Shown here: positions 1 through 8,920 of the stretch, piece after piece
Numbering within the stretch: position 1 is the first letter of the stretch
Layout: each line of letters opens with the position of its first letter
Assembly (NCBI RefSeq): GCF_001528745.1
Contig: NZ_BCNS01000159.1
Span: 1-40,170 of the forward strand
DNA length: 40,170 nt
Direction: 5' to 3'
Origin: Marinobacterium profundum
GTDB lineage: Bacteria; Pseudomonadota; Gammaproteobacteria; Pseudomonadales; Balneatricaceae
The notes under the pieces: generated by a model
The model's database searches: none
Seen by the model: the letters and a program-made list of their open reading frames with translations, nothing else
What the model was told of the DNA's origin: nothing
Made by a program: the position numbers and the translations under genes

Positions 1-180
1 CTAAAGCGCGGGGTATTTACCAGCGTACCCGAACTGATTGGCACTATCGACGAGTACATTGCGCATCACAACACCAATCCAAAGCCATTTATCTGGACGA
101 AAAGTGCCCGCGATATCCTGGAAAAAGTCATTCGTGCCAATAACCACTTAAGCTCTAAACAGAATGAAACACTACACTAG
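1..180 (+). pseudogene. IS630-family transposase, C-terminal fragment (cut by window edge)
   Basis: Frame 1 is open from the first base to a TAG at 178-180. It encodes about 59 residues that include the motif VPELIGTIDEYIAHHN followed by NPKPFIWTKSA and DILEKV. This is the typical C-terminus of IS630/Tc1-like DDE transposases, just after the catalytic glutamate region. No start codon is visible because the gene begins outside the window, so I cannot tell whether the element is intact. The likely right end of the element should lie within a few tens of bases after the stop, before the rpsT terminator, but I could not define an inverted repeat with only one end visible. The family assignment rests on motif recall only. 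Confidence 0.75.
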
Positions 181-221
181 TGCGAGTGGTGTGCGGTCTT
201 TATATTGTGGTTTGCAGACAT

Positions 222-250
222 AAAAAAACCGGCCGAGGCCGGTTTTTTTT
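222..250 (-). terminator. Rho-independent terminator of rpsT
   Basis: A hairpin with arms ACCGGCC and GGCCGGT is flanked by A-runs on one side and T-runs on the other. It can therefore terminate transcription in both directions. It lies about 30 bases past the rpsT stop codon and also faces the transposase fragment. Confidence 0.9.
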
Positions 251-280
251 ATGGCAGGGCTTTGTGGGCCCTGCGATACA

Positions 281-559
281 TCAGGCGGCTGGTGTTTCGC
301 CCAGTGCCTTGATGCGTGCGTTCAGGCGGCTCTTGGTGCGAGCGATCTGGTTCTTGTTGAACAGACCCTTGTTTACAGAGCCGTCCATGATCGGCTGGGC
401 GGTTTTGAACGCGCCTTCAGCTGTGGCCTTGTCGCCACTATCGATCGCTTTAACGACTTTCTTGATGTAAGTACGCACCATGGAGCGCAGGCTAGCGTTA
501 TGCTGGCGACGCTTCTCCGACTGGCGAGCGCGTTTACGAGATCCTGCGGAATTTGCCAC
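281..559 (-). CDS. rpsT: 30S ribosomal protein S20
   Basis: This 92-residue basic protein begins MANSAGSRKRARQSEKRR and contains SMVRTYIKKVVKAI, MDGSVNKGLF and NQIARTKSRLNARI, which are hallmark segments of bacterial S20. S20 binds 16S rRNA early in assembly of the small subunit. The length is normal for the family. The gene is monocistronic, with a strong promoter at 625-653 and a hairpin terminator at 222-250. It is transcribed away from murJ, the same divergent arrangement as in Pseudomonas. Confidence 0.98.
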   Translation of the reverse strand: MANSAGSRKRARQSEKRRQHNASLRSMVRTYIKKVVKAIDSGDKATAEGAFKTAQPIMDGSVNKGLFNKNQIARTKSRLNARIKALGETPAA

Positions 560-624
560 AGTCCGGCTCCTTCAAAGTTGTTTGGAAAATCATCGGCAGT
601 AAACGCCGAAAATTGAGACGCGAG

Positions 625-653
625 ATTATTCCTGTTTGACGTGAGACTGTCAA
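625..653 (-). promoter_or_regulatory. sigma70 promoter of rpsT
   Basis: Read on the minus strand, TTGACA (648-653) is followed by a 17-base spacer and AATAAT (625-630). This places transcription start about 60 bases upstream of the rpsT ATG. The -35 matches consensus exactly and the -10 matches at five of six positions, which suits a highly expressed ribosomal protein gene. Confidence 0.8.
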
Positions 654-732
654 TAAAGTAGCGGAATTATTATCTACGACGCAGTAAGATGCAGCGCATT
701 GTACAGCGGCTTGCGGCTTGGGGATAGGGATC

Positions 733-2295
733 GTGGCAGACGAGGGTAGAGAAACCAGAAAGAGTGCGGGTCTGTTGCGCTCCAGTGGTCTGGTTGGGCT
801 GATGACATTGCTGTCGCGCATACTCGGTCTGGTGCGTGATGTGGTGGTGGCGAGCCATTTTGGCGCCACCGGCAGTGCCGATGCCTTTTTCGTTGCTTTC
901 AAAATTCCCAATTTTTTGCGCAGGCTCTTTGCTGAAGGCGCTTTTTCCCAGGCGTTCGTGCCGGTACTGTCCGAGTACCGTACCCAGCGCACGCTGTTTG
1001 ATGTGCAGCTACTGGTGGCGCGGGTAGCAGGCAGTCTGGGATCGATTCTGATCTGTATTACGGTGTTGTCGGTGGTGGCGGCCCCCGTGCTGACGGCGAT
1101 CTTTGCGCCCGGCTTCTATATGCACGACCGCGAGCGCTACGAGCTGGCGTCCGAGATGCTGCGCATCACCTTTCCGTACCTGGGGCTGATCTCAATGACG
1201 GCCTTTGCCGGGGCCATTCTCAACAGCTATGAGCGCTTCGCCGTACCGGCCTTCACGCCGGTGCTGCTGAACCTCTGCCTGATCGGTGCCACGCTGCTGT
1301 TCAGTGAATGGTTTGAACGGCCGATTTTTGCCCTGGCCTGGGGGGTGCTGGTGGCGGGCTTTGTGCAACTGGCGTTTCAGCTGCCTTTTTTGTGGCGTAT
1401 TCGTTTGCTGCCGGGCCCCGTGGTGGATTTCAGTCATCCGGGCGTTAAAAAAATCATGACGCTGATGCTGCCGGCGCTGTTCGGGGTTTCAGTGGCGCAG
1501 GTCAATCTGTTGCTGGATACGGTGCTGGCGTCCTTCCTGCAGGCGGGCAGTGTGTCCTGGCTGTACTATTCGGATCGCCTGTCCGAGCTGCCGCTGGGGG
1601 TGTTCGGCATCGCCATTGCGACGGTGATATTGCCGGCGCTGTCGCGCAAGCATGCGGAAAAATCACTGGATCAGTTCTCCCATACGCTCGACTGGGCGCT
1701 GCGCATGGTGCTGCTGATCGGTCTGCCGGCGGCGCTGGCGCTGGTTTTGCTGGCAGAGCCCTTGCTGATCACCCTGTTTCACTACGGTGCCCTGACCGAG
1801 CGTGATGTCGATATGGCCTCGGGCAGTCTGCAGGCTTATGGCTGCGGCGTGCTGGCGTTCATGCTGATCAAGGTATTGGCGCCGGGCTTTTTTGCACGGC
1901 AGGATACTCGTACACCGGTGCGCATTGCGGTAATTGCCATGGTGGTCAATATGGTGCTGAATCTGATACTCATCTGGCCGCTGGACCATGTCGGGCTGGC
2001 ACTGGCCACAACGCTTTCGGCGTTTCTCAATGCCGGTCTGCTGCTGCGTGGCTTGCTGCGCGAAGGTGTCTTCCAGTGGCAGCCGGGCTGGGGGCTCTGG
2101 CTATTGCGCCTGGGTGCTGCCAATCTGGTGATGGTCGCATTGTTGCTCTATTTCACACCTGCAGTGGTGCAGTGGTTCGACTGGGGGCTGATGGATCGTG
2201 TCTGGCAGATGTCGTTGCTGGTAACGCTGGGGGCGGGAGCCTATGCCGCCGTGCTGCTGCTCTCTGGCTTGCGTCTGCGACACCTGCGCGCCTGA
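733..2295 (+). CDS. murJ: Lipid II flippase MurJ
   Basis: This is a polytopic membrane protein of about 520 residues in the MurJ/MviN family. It moves the peptidoglycan precursor lipid II across the inner membrane. The N-terminal segment LSRILGLVRDVVVASHFG and the following ADAFFVAFKIPNFLRRLFAEGAF-type region, with its conserved basic residues in helices 1-2, are diagnostic. About 14 hydrophobic segments span the chain. A longer reading frame opens at TTG 718, but GTG 733 has GGGGA eight bases upstream and gives a more usual N-terminus, so I chose it. The gene follows divergent rpsT and precedes ribF, as in Pseudomonas. Confidence 0.95.
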   Translation: MADEGRETRKSAGLLRSSGLVGLMTLLSRILGLVRDVVVASHFGATGSADAFFVAFKIPNFLRRLFAEGAFSQAFVPVLSEYRTQRTLFDVQLLVARVAGSLGSILICITVLSVVAAPVLTAIFAPGFYMHDRERYELASEMLRITFPYLGLISMTAFAGAILNSYERFAVPAFTPVLLNLCLIGATLLFSEWFERPIFALAWGVLVAGFVQLAFQLPFLWRIRLLPGPVVDFSHPGVKKIMTLMLPALFGVSVAQVNLLLDTVLASFLQAGSVSWLYYSDRLSELPLGVFGIAIATVILPALSRKHAEKSLDQFSHTLDWALRMVLLIGLPAALALVLLAEPLLITLFHYGALTERDVDMASGSLQAYGCGVLAFMLIKVLAPGFFARQDTRTPVRIAVIAMVVNMVLNLILIWPLDHVGLALATTLSAFLNAGLLLRGLLREGVFQWQPGWGLWLLRLGAANLVMVALLLYFTPAVVQWFDWGLMDRVWQMSLLVTLGAGAYAAVLLLSGLRLRHLRA

Positions 2296-2375
2296 TGATC
2301 AGATTTTGGCGGTCATATCTTGGTCTTACCGTGGCTTCTTGTAGCGCTGCGGTACTCGTTGCGCTGCATCTGCGT

Positions 2376-2381
2376 TATAAT
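2376..2381 (+). promoter_or_regulatory. Candidate -10 element ahead of ribF
   Basis: A perfect TATAAT sits in the 120-base murJ-ribF gap, about 35 bases before the ribF start. No good -35 lies 16-18 bases upstream (only TACTCG), so this is a tentative start for the ribF-ileS-lspA-fkpB operon. Confidence 0.35.
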
Positions 2382-2416
2382 TCTGCGGTTTATTTTCAGG
2401 CTGTGGCTAGCGTTTG

Positions 2417-3343
2417 ATGGAATTGATCCGAGGATTACATAATCTGCGCGACAAGCATCGGGTGTGCGTAGCGACCATCGGTAATTTCGATGGCGTGCAC
2501 CTTGGGCATGTCAAAGTGCTGGAACAGGTCAAGGCCAAGGGGCGCGAACTGGGTTTGCCCACAGTGGCAATTATCTTCGAGCCGCAGCCGCGCGAGTTTT
2601 TTGCAGGCCAGGATGCGCCGGCGCGTCTGACTCGGTTCGATGAAAAAGTGCGCCTGCTGCGAGACCAGGGGCTGGATCGGGTACTGTGCCTGACCTTCAA
2701 CGACCGTCTGCGCAGCCTGTCAGCCGCGAGTTTCATCGAAGCGCTGCTGCTGAAAGGGCTGGCGGTGCGCCATTTTGTGGTGGGCGATGATTTCCGTTTT
2801 GGCTGCGACCGAGCCGGTGACTACGCCATGCTGCGTGCAGTAGGGGCGACCCAGGGCTTCTCGGTTGAAAACACTACAACCTGTCTGGTCGACGGCGAGC
2901 GTGTCAGTAGCACTCGGGTGCGCCAGGCATTGACGCTTAATGATCTGGATCTGGCCGAGCGCTTGCTGGGGCGGCGTTATCGCATCAGCGGGCGGGTCAT
3001 GCTGGGACAGCAGTTGGGCAGAACCCTGGGTGTGCCGACGGCGAATGTGCGCATGCACCGCTTTGCCGCGCCGCTGCGGGGTGTCTATGCCGTGCGAGCA
3101 CAGCTGGAAGATGGTCGTATGATTCCGGGCGTGGCCAACATTGGCATGCGCCCGACCGTCAACGGCACTCATCCTGTGCTGGAAGCACATCTGTTTGATT
3201 TTAAGGGTGATCTTTATGGTCAGCTGCTGAGCGTTGAATTTGTAGCCTTCATTCGTGATGAGCGCAAGTTTGATGGCCTGGAGCAGCTGAAACAGCAGAT
3301 TTTCAACGATATTGATGTGGCCCGGGCGCTATTGGCCTGTTAA
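2417..3343 (+). CDS. ribF: Bifunctional riboflavin kinase / FAD synthetase
   Basis: This 308-residue protein converts riboflavin to FMN and then FAD. The N-terminal nucleotidyltransferase domain shows [13 protein letters not shown] and, later, STRVRQAL (about residues 160-170). The C-terminal flavokinase domain shows the region [11 protein letters not shown], then GVYAV and [13 protein letters not shown], ending in [16 protein letters not shown]. The frame also offers TTG 2414, but ATG 2417 directly follows and gives the standard [10 protein letters not shown] start. It is the first gene of the classical ribF-ileS-lspA-fkpB operon, with ileS 26 bases downstream. I see no FMN riboswitch upstream. 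Confidence 0.96.
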   Translation: MELIRGLHNLRDKHRVCVATIGNFDGVHLGHVKVLEQVKAKGRELGLPTVAIIFEPQPREFFAGQDAPARLTRFDEKVRLLRDQGLDRVLCLTFNDRLRSLSAASFIEALLLKGLAVRHFVVGDDFRFGCDRAGDYAMLRAVGATQGFSVENTTTCLVDGERVSSTRVRQALTLNDLDLAERLLGRRYRISGRVMLGQQLGRTLGVPTANVRMHRFAAPLRGVYAVRAQLEDGRMIPGVANIGMRPTVNGTHPVLEAHLFDFKGDLYGQLLSVEFVAFIRDERKFDGLEQLKQQIFNDIDVARALLAC

Positions 3344-3369
3344 GACCCATAACCTCAAAGCGACATGAC

Positions 3370-6186
3370 ATGACCGATTATAAAGCGACACTGAACTTGC
3401 CGGATTCGGCTTTCCCGATGCGTGGCAACCTGCCGCAGCGTGAGCCGGCGCGCCTGGCGCGCTGGGCCGAAATTGACCTGTACGCCAAACTGCGCGAAGC
3501 GGGCAAGGGGCGTGAGCAGTTCATCCTGCATGACGGCCCTCCCTATGCCAACGGCAATATTCACATCGGTCATGCGGTCAACAAGGTGATCAAGGACATG
3601 ATCGTCAAGTCCAAGGTACTGTCGGGCTTTGATGCGCCCTATGTGCCGGGCTGGGACTGTCATGGCCTGCCGATCGAGCACAAGGTCGAAACCCTGATTG
3701 GCCGCGCCGGCGACAAGGTGCCCTACAGCGAGTTTCGCCAGAAATGCCGTGAATACGCCGCCGAGCAGGTCGCCGGGCAGAAAGCCGACTTTATCCGACT
3801 GGGCATCGTGGGTGACTGGGAAAACCCCTACCTGACGATGAACTATGACACCGAAGCCAACATAGTGCGGGCGCTGGGCAAAATCATAGAGAACGGTCAT
3901 CTGGTCAAGGGCTACAAGCCGGTGTACTGGAGCGTGGTGGGTCAGTCGGCTTTGGCTGAGGCCGAGGTTGAATACCAGAACAAGACCTCCACGGCGATCG
4001 ACATCCGCTTTACCTTTGCTGATCAGGCTGCGGCCAATGCCCAGTTTGGCAACCCGGCCGGCGAAGGGCCGCTGTCGGTTGTAATCTGGACCACGACCCC
4101 CTGGACCATTCCCGCCAACCAGGCGGTGTCACTAAACGCCGAGCTGGATTACGCCCTGGTGCAGGTGGATATCAACCAGGGTGCCGAGCGTATTGTTATT
4201 GCCGCCGACATGGTTGATGCGGTGATGACGCGCTGGGGTATCGAGCCCTACGCAGTGCTGGGAACCTGCAGCGGTACAGCGCTGGAGCATATGGCGCTGA
4301 CGCACCCGTTCTACGACAGGCAGGTGCCGGTAATTCTGGGTGATCATGTCACCACCGATGCCGGTACCGGCGCTGTACACACCGCGCCCGATCACGGCGT
4401 GGAAGACTTTGTGGTCGGCCAGCAGTATGGCCTGGGCACACTGAACCTGGTGCAGGCTAACGGCACTTACACCGACGCCACTGGCGAGTTTGCCGGCATT
4501 CACGTCTACAAGGCGGATGGTCCTGTGGTCGAAGCGCTGGAGCGTGAAGGCAAGCTGGTACATCTGAAGCGCTTTGAGCACAGCTATCCGCATTGCTGGC
4601 GCACCAAGACACCGTTGATCTACCGGGCCACGCCGCAGTGGTTTATCTCCATGGACGAAAAGGGGCTCAAGACCCAGGCGCTCGAAGCCATCAAGGGCGT
4701 GAGCTGGTTCCCGGAATGGGGCCAGAACCGTATTGAGGCCATGGTTGAGCAGAGCCCGGACTGGTGTGTCTCGCGCCAGCGTACCTGGGGTGTGCCTATC
4801 ACCGTATTTACCCATAAACAGACCGGTGAGCTGCACCCCAATACATCGGGTCTGATCGAGCAGATCGCCACGGCCATCGATCAGGGCGGTATCGACGCCT
4901 GGTTCGAACTGGATGCGGCCAGCCTGCTGGGCGCCGATGCCGATCAGTACGACAAGGTTACCGATACGCTGGATGTCTGGTTTGACTCAGGCGTTACGCA
5001 CCAGGCGGTGCTGCGTGAGCGTAGCGAGCTGCGCTTCCCGGCTGACCTGTACCTCGAAGGCTCCGATCAGCACCGTGGCTGGTTCCAGTCGTCCCTGAAA
5101 ACGTCTATCGCCATCAATGGCTGTGCACCCTACAAGCAGGTGCTGACCCATGGCTTCACGGTAGATGAAAAGGGCTACAAGATGTCCAAGTCCCTGGGCA
5201 ACGTGATTGCACCCCAGGAAGTTACCGATACTCTGGGTGCCGACATTCTGCGTCTGTGGGTCTCGGCTACGGATTACTCCGGCGAAATGGCGGTGTCCAA
5301 GCAGATTCTGCAGCGTACCTCCGATGCCTACCGCCGCATTCGCAATACAGCCCGCTTCCTGCTGGCCAACCTGAATGGCTTTGAGCCGGCCCGTGACAGC
5401 GTGGCGCCCGCAGACATGCTGGCACTGGATCGCTGGGCTGTGGACGCGGCCTACCGGCTGCAGCAGAAGATCACGGCGGCCTACGACAGCTACCGCTTCC
5501 TGGATGTCTATCAGCAGGTACACCACTTCTGTGCCCAGGAGCTGGGTGGCTTCTACCTCGATATCATCAAGGATCGCCAGTACACCACCCAGGCCGACAG
5601 CCTGGCGCGGCGCTCCTGCCAGACCGCGCTCTACCATATCGCCGAAGCCCTGACGCGCTGGATCGCACCTATCCTGAGCTTCACCGCCGAAGAGATTCAT
5701 GAAGTACTGCCGGGCGAGCGCGAAGACAGCGTATTCCTGACCACCTGGTATCAGGGTCTCTTCACCCTGCCGGCCGATGACGCCTTTGGGGCGGATTTCT
5801 GGAGCCGCGTGCTGGGCGTCAAGAATGCCGTTAACAAGTGCCTGGAAGATGCCCGCAACGAGAAGCTGGTGAAGGCCTCGCTGGCGGCGGAAGTGACTCT
5901 CTACGCCGATGAAAGCCTGCAGGCGGATCTGGCGCGTCTGGGTGATGAACTGCGTTTTGTGCTGATTACCTCCAAGGCCGCGCTGGCACCCCTGTCTGAA
6001 GGTGCGGATGCCCGTGCCACCGAGATCAAGGGGCTTAAAGTGGCCATTGGGGTTTCGGCCCACGCCAAGTGCGGTCGCTGCTGGCATCACCGCGAGGATA
6101 TCGGCGGTCATGCGGCACATCCGGAACTGTGCGAGCGCTGCGTCGATAACGTTGATGGTGCTGGCGAAACCCGCCACTACGCCTGA
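3370..6186 (+). CDS. ileS: Isoleucyl-tRNA synthetase
   Basis: This 938-residue class I aminoacyl-tRNA synthetase charges tRNA-Ile. The HIGH motif is at residues 65-68 (NIHIGHAV) and KMSKS begins near residue 604. The CP1 editing domain region shows [14 protein letters not shown] and the [12 protein letters not shown] motif. The C-terminus carries the zinc-binding CGRCWHH and CERC pairs found in the E. coli-type enzyme. Length matches the family. It starts at ATG 3370; an earlier ATG at 3365 closes at once. The stop overlaps the lspA start by one base (TGATG), showing translational coupling. Confidence 0.98.
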   Translation: MTDYKATLNLPDSAFPMRGNLPQREPARLARWAEIDLYAKLREAGKGREQFILHDGPPYANGNIHIGHAVNKVIKDMIVKSKVLSGFDAPYVPGWDCHGLPIEHKVETLIGRAGDKVPYSEFRQKCREYAAEQVAGQKADFIRLGIVGDWENPYLTMNYDTEANIVRALGKIIENGHLVKGYKPVYWSVVGQSALAEAEVEYQNKTSTAIDIRFTFADQAAANAQFGNPAGEGPLSVVIWTTTPWTIPANQAVSLNAELDYALVQVDINQGAERIVIAADMVDAVMTRWGIEPYAVLGTCSGTALEHMALTHPFYDRQVPVILGDHVTTDAGTGAVHTAPDHGVEDFVVGQQYGLGTLNLVQANGTYTDATGEFAGIHVYKADGPVVEALEREGKLVHLKRFEHSYPHCWRTKTPLIYRATPQWFISMDEKGLKTQALEAIKGVSWFPEWGQNRIEAMVEQSPDWCVSRQRTWGVPITVFTHKQTGELHPNTSGLIEQIATAIDQGGIDAWFELDAASLLGADADQYDKVTDTLDVWFDSGVTHQAVLRERSELRFPADLYLEGSDQHRGWFQSSLKTSIAINGCAPYKQVLTHGFTVDEKGYKMSKSLGNVIAPQEVTDTLGADILRLWVSATDYSGEMAVSKQILQRTSDAYRRIRNTARFLLANLNGFEPARDSVAPADMLALDRWAVDAAYRLQQKITAAYDSYRFLDVYQQVHHFCAQELGGFYLDIIKDRQYTTQADSLARRSCQTALYHIAEALTRWIAPILSFTAEEIHEVLPGEREDSVFLTTWYQGLFTLPADDAFGADFWSRVLGVKNAVNKCLEDARNEKLVKASLAAEVTLYADESLQADLARLGDELRFVLITSKAALAPLSEGADARATEIKGLKVAIGVSAHAKCGRCWHHREDIGGHAAHPELCERCVDNVDGAGETRHYA

Positions 6187-6716
6187 TGACCATGAAACGC
6201 AGTTCACAGCGTATAGAAGAGCCGGCACTGCCGGGCTCTTCGCTGGTCTGGATCTGGTTGTCGGTACTTGTTGCCGCCCTGGATCAGGGCAGCAAATGGC
6301 TGGCCGAGACGACACTGGACTACGGCATCCCCAACCCGGTGATCTCGGTGTTCGACCTGACGCTGCTCTATAACCGCGGTGCCGCCTTCAGCTTTCTGGC
6401 GGATGCCGGTGGCTGGCAGCGCTGGTTCTTTGCGCTGGTAGCACTGCTGGTGAGCGTGGCGCTGGTCGTCTGGTTAAAACGCACCTCCCGCGTACACTGG
6501 TGGCTGGGCATGGGCCTGGCACTGCTGCTCGGTGGCGCTCTGGGTAACCTGTACGACAGGGTAGTCCTGGGCCATGTGGTGGACTTTATCTCGCTGCATT
6601 ACGCCGGCTATTACTTTCCCGCTTTCAATCTGGCCGACAGCGCCATTACCCTCGGAGCCGTGCTGCTGATTGTCGACACGCTGTTCTTCGAGAAGCGCCG
6701 TCCCCAGACAAAATGA
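6186..6716 (+). CDS. lspA: Lipoprotein signal peptidase (signal peptidase II)
   Basis: This 176-residue integral membrane aspartyl protease cleaves the signal peptides of prolipoproteins after lipidation. Four hydrophobic segments are visible. The catalytic aspartates lie in VVDFI and FNLADSAIT, and the asparagine-rich motif YNRGAAFSFL is present. The start ATG 6186 overlaps the ileS stop; ATG 6192 in the same frame is an alternative two codons in. Its substrates include BamD, encoded further along this window. Confidence 0.97.
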   Translation: MTMKRSSQRIEEPALPGSSLVWIWLSVLVAALDQGSKWLAETTLDYGIPNPVISVFDLTLLYNRGAAFSFLADAGGWQRWFFALVALLVSVALVVWLKRTSRVHWWLGMGLALLLGGALGNLYDRVVLGHVVDFISLHYAGYYFPAFNLADSAITLGAVLLIVDTLFFEKRRPQTK

Positions 6717-6725
6717 GATCTTTGC

Positions 6726-7154
6726 ATGAGTGATCAGACCATTGGGCCCGGCAAGACCGTGACCCTGCATTTTGCCATCAAGCTGGAAGATGGGCAGTTG
6801 GTGGATTCCAACTTCGAGAACAAGCCTGCGACCTTTACCGTGGGAGACGGCAACCTGCTGCCGGGCTTTGAAGAGCCGCTGATGGGGTTGGTCGAGGGTA
6901 CAGAGTCGACCTTCACCATAGTGCCGGAAAAGGCCTTCGGCATGCCGAGCCCCGCCAATGTGCAGCGCCTGCCGCGGGCGCAGTTCAAGGACATGGAGCT
7001 GGAGCCTGGGCTGGTTGTCAGCTTTAAGGAGCCCGGCGGCGAGCTGCCAGGTGTCGTCAAGTCATTCGATGATCAGGTGGTGCATATAGACTTCAACCAT
7101 CCGCTGGCAGGCAAGACGCTGCTGTTCGATGTGAAGATTTTGCAGGTCGGCTGA
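6726..7154 (+). CDS. fkpB: FKBP-type peptidyl-prolyl isomerase (SlpA/FkpB)
   Basis: This 142-residue protein has an FKBP core with an inserted IF/flap domain, as in E. coli FkpB. VTLHFAIKLEDGQLVDS opens the FKBP fold, GDGNLLPGFEEPLMGL forms the active-site region, and PEKAFGMPSPANVQ leads into the flap. It acts as a cytoplasmic prolyl isomerase and chaperone. It is the last gene of the operon and is followed by a strong terminator. In Pseudomonas and E. coli ispH comes next; here it does not. Confidence 0.95.
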   Translation: MSDQTIGPGKTVTLHFAIKLEDGQLVDSNFENKPATFTVGDGNLLPGFEEPLMGLVEGTESTFTIVPEKAFGMPSPANVQRLPRAQFKDMELEPGLVVSFKEPGGELPGVVKSFDDQVVHIDFNHPLAGKTLLFDVKILQVG

Positions 7155-7161
7155 ACACCAT

Positions 7162-7189
7162 AAAAAACGCTGCTGATGCAGCGTTTTTT
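7162..7189. terminator. Bidirectional terminator between fkpB and pilE
   Basis: The arms AACGCTGC and GCAGCGTT surround a TGAT loop, with A6 on the left and T6 on the right. The hairpin sits between two convergent genes and can serve both. Confidence 0.92.
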
Positions 7190-7201
7190 ATGCTTTAGCG
7201 T

Positions 7202-7609
7202 TTACTTTCCCCAGCAATCGGCTGGCAATTTGTTGTTGCCCTGGTCAAGGGATAGGTTTTCGCAGTTGGTATCATTTATCTGATCTGCAGTTGCCTTCGC
7301 AGAGGCTGAGATGGTGTAGGCTGAGGGTGTTGCGCTGGATATAGCGTAGATGTAATAGTCGTCAGAAGTAGTGACGGCAAGACTATTAGCTGCAAGTATG
7401 GTCGCAGTAGATGCATACTGATTATTGTACGCGCGGTAGCGTTCCTGCTTGATTTGAGTGTCTATCAGGACTGACTGTGCTTCGGCGCGGCGGGCTTTGC
7501 GCACATAGTCAATGTACGAGGGGTAGGTGATGGCCGCTATGATGCCAATGATTGCTACCACAATCATTAACTCAATTAATGTAAAGCCGCGTGAAGAAGA
7601 ATTCACCAT
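7202..7609 (-). CDS. pilE: Type IV pilin / minor pilin PilE-like
   Basis: This 135-residue prepilin has an eight-residue leader MVNSSSRG, cleavage before [19 protein letters not shown], and glutamate at mature position 5. The leader processing would be done by PilD. After the long N-terminal helix the globular part carries two cysteines near the end (in DTNCENLS and PADCWGK) that probably form the D-loop disulfide. It matches the PilE minor pilin in the Pseudomonas fimU-pilE block. Here it faces away from the other minor pilin genes and converges with fkpB, so it must have its own promoter in the 70-base gap to fimT. A small major pilin role cannot be excluded. Confidence 0.9.
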   Translation of the reverse strand: MVNSSSRGFTLIELMIVVAIIGIIAAITYPSYIDYVRKARRAEAQSVLIDTQIKQERYRAYNNQYASTATILAANSLAVTTSDDYYIYAISSATPSAYTISASAKATADQINDTNCENLSLDQGNNKLPADCWGK

Positions 7610-7678
7610 AGTTTCCCCGAGTTGCTATCCTTACGTGTGCACCATCTTACCACTCTAGTAGAAGGAATCGACAAGGCT

Positions 7679-8242
7679 ATGGCATGTGAAATATCCGGGC
7701 GGCGCACTGTTATGCTGGGGTACCAAACCGGCGTAACACTGGTTGAGTTGCTCGTTACACTGGTCGTGCTGGCTATATTTGCCCTTGTCGGTTTTCCTTC
7801 TTTGACGTCCATGTTCGAGAGTTATCGAGTCGCAGGCGCAGCGCAGACGCTCTATGCCGATCTGCAGTACGCGCGGGCTGAATCCATCAAGCGTAATTTG
7901 GATGTGGCGGTGAATTTTGATTCGACAGCCTGGTGTTACGGTATTACCGATACGGCTCCGTTCACGGCCTGTGACTGCAGTGGCACAGTCGCTAGCCAGG
8001 CCAGTTGCAGTGTCAACGGTGAGCAGTACATTGTTTCCGGGGACAGTTTTCCGGGGGTTTCCATGGCGTCCAGCCTTTCAAGCGGATCGGTCACATTCGA
8101 CCCTACCCGTGGCACGCTCTCCCCGAGCGGCAATGTCCGTTTTTTGGGCGACGCGACTGAGGAGGTCAGGGTCACAGCCTATTTTATCGGGCGTGTTAGA
8201 CTCTGTTCACCGACGGGTTATGCAGGTTATAAATCATGCTAG
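7679..8242 (+). CDS. fimT: GspH/FimT-family minor pseudopilin
   Basis: This prepilin has leader processing at QTG before VTLVELLVTLVVLAIFALVGFP, with glutamate at mature position 5. The downstream pattern (LYADLQYARAESIKRN and later FDPTRGTLSPSGNVRF) is typical of the GspH domain. FimU and FimT are both possible names. Three starts are in frame: TTG 7622, ATG 7679 and ATG 7712. The conserved prepilin signal excludes nothing, but ATG 7679 or 7712 gives a leader of reasonable length (18 or 7 residues). Four cysteines occur in a short stretch (ACDC to ASCS). It overlaps pilW by seven bases (ATGCTAG), so it heads an operon. Confidence 0.85.
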   Translation: MACEISGRRTVMLGYQTGVTLVELLVTLVVLAIFALVGFPSLTSMFESYRVAGAAQTLYADLQYARAESIKRNLDVAVNFDSTAWCYGITDTAPFTACDCSGTVASQASCSVNGEQYIVSGDSFPGVSMASSLSSGSVTFDPTRGTLSPSGNVRFLGDATEEVRVTAYFIGRVRLCSPTGYAGYKSC

Positions 8243-8892
8243 AGCGTCAGCGCGGGATTTCTCTGATCGAACTGATGATTGGCATGCTATTAGGCCTGCT
8301 TGTTTCCGGTATCGTAGTCAGCATGTTCGTCATGACCATGGGCAGTACCCGGCAGATTACCAGTTCCATAAGGCTGAATCAGGAAGTGCGTACTGTGATG
8401 GATCTGATGGTGCGTGACATACGTAGAGCAGGCTATTGGGACGGTTCTTTGGCCGCCAGCAATCCCTATGCATCCATTACAGAGGCGGGGGCACCGGCCG
8501 CAGTCTTCCTGGCCAAGGGGTCTGCTACGCACCTGACAAACGCCGAAGGCCCCAGCGGGAGCTGTGTGATTCTTGGTTATGATACGGATAATGCCGGGGC
8601 CAGTACGGCTACGAAACTGATTGGCTATCGGTTTGATGCAGATGCGGTTGAGGTGCTCTGGGCCAATACGTTTGTCACTCCGGCGCATTGCAATATGGGT
8701 ACCTGGAGTAACCTGACCGACGAGCGGGCAATCAAGGTGACTGCGCTGACTTTTACGCCCGACCCTAGTCCGGCATCTTTCGCGGCGGCGACGGTGCGGA
8801 ATTTGACGATTTCACTCACTGCTGAGGCGATCAGCGATTCCAGAATTAACACCACGATTACAGATCAGGTGCGCATTCGTGCCGATCTTTAG
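8236..8892 (+). CDS. pilW: Minor pilin PilW-like
   Basis: This 218-residue prepilin has leader MLERQRG followed by ISLIELMIGMLLGLLVSGIV, with glutamate at mature position 5. The region RDIRRAGYWDGS is characteristic of PilW. In Pseudomonas PilW belongs to the priming complex at the pilus tip with PilX and PilV. The start overlaps the fimT stop, and the end lies 28 bases before the pilX start. Confidence 0.9.
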   Translation: MLERQRGISLIELMIGMLLGLLVSGIVVSMFVMTMGSTRQITSSIRLNQEVRTVMDLMVRDIRRAGYWDGSLAASNPYASITEAGAPAAVFLAKGSATHLTNAEGPSGSCVILGYDTDNAGASTATKLIGYRFDADAVEVLWANTFVTPAHCNMGTWSNLTDERAIKVTALTFTPDPSPASFAAATVRNLTISLTAEAISDSRINTTITDQVRIRADL

Positions 8893-8920
8893 TTCCCAGA
8901 TCGGGAACCGGGAGGAAGTT

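Noticed and set aside
2296-2416. FMN riboswitch before ribF
   Set aside because: The 120-base gap lacks the conserved RFN element sequence blocks and is too short for the full structure.
4987-6315. A 442-residue open frame on the minus strand
   Set aside because: It is antisense to ileS and lspA, both certain genes, and shows no recognisable motif. It results from the codon bias of a GC-rich gene.
7610-7712. Sigma54 promoter for pilE, by analogy with pilA
   Set aside because: I looked for the -24/-12 pattern on both strands and found no good match with correct spacing.
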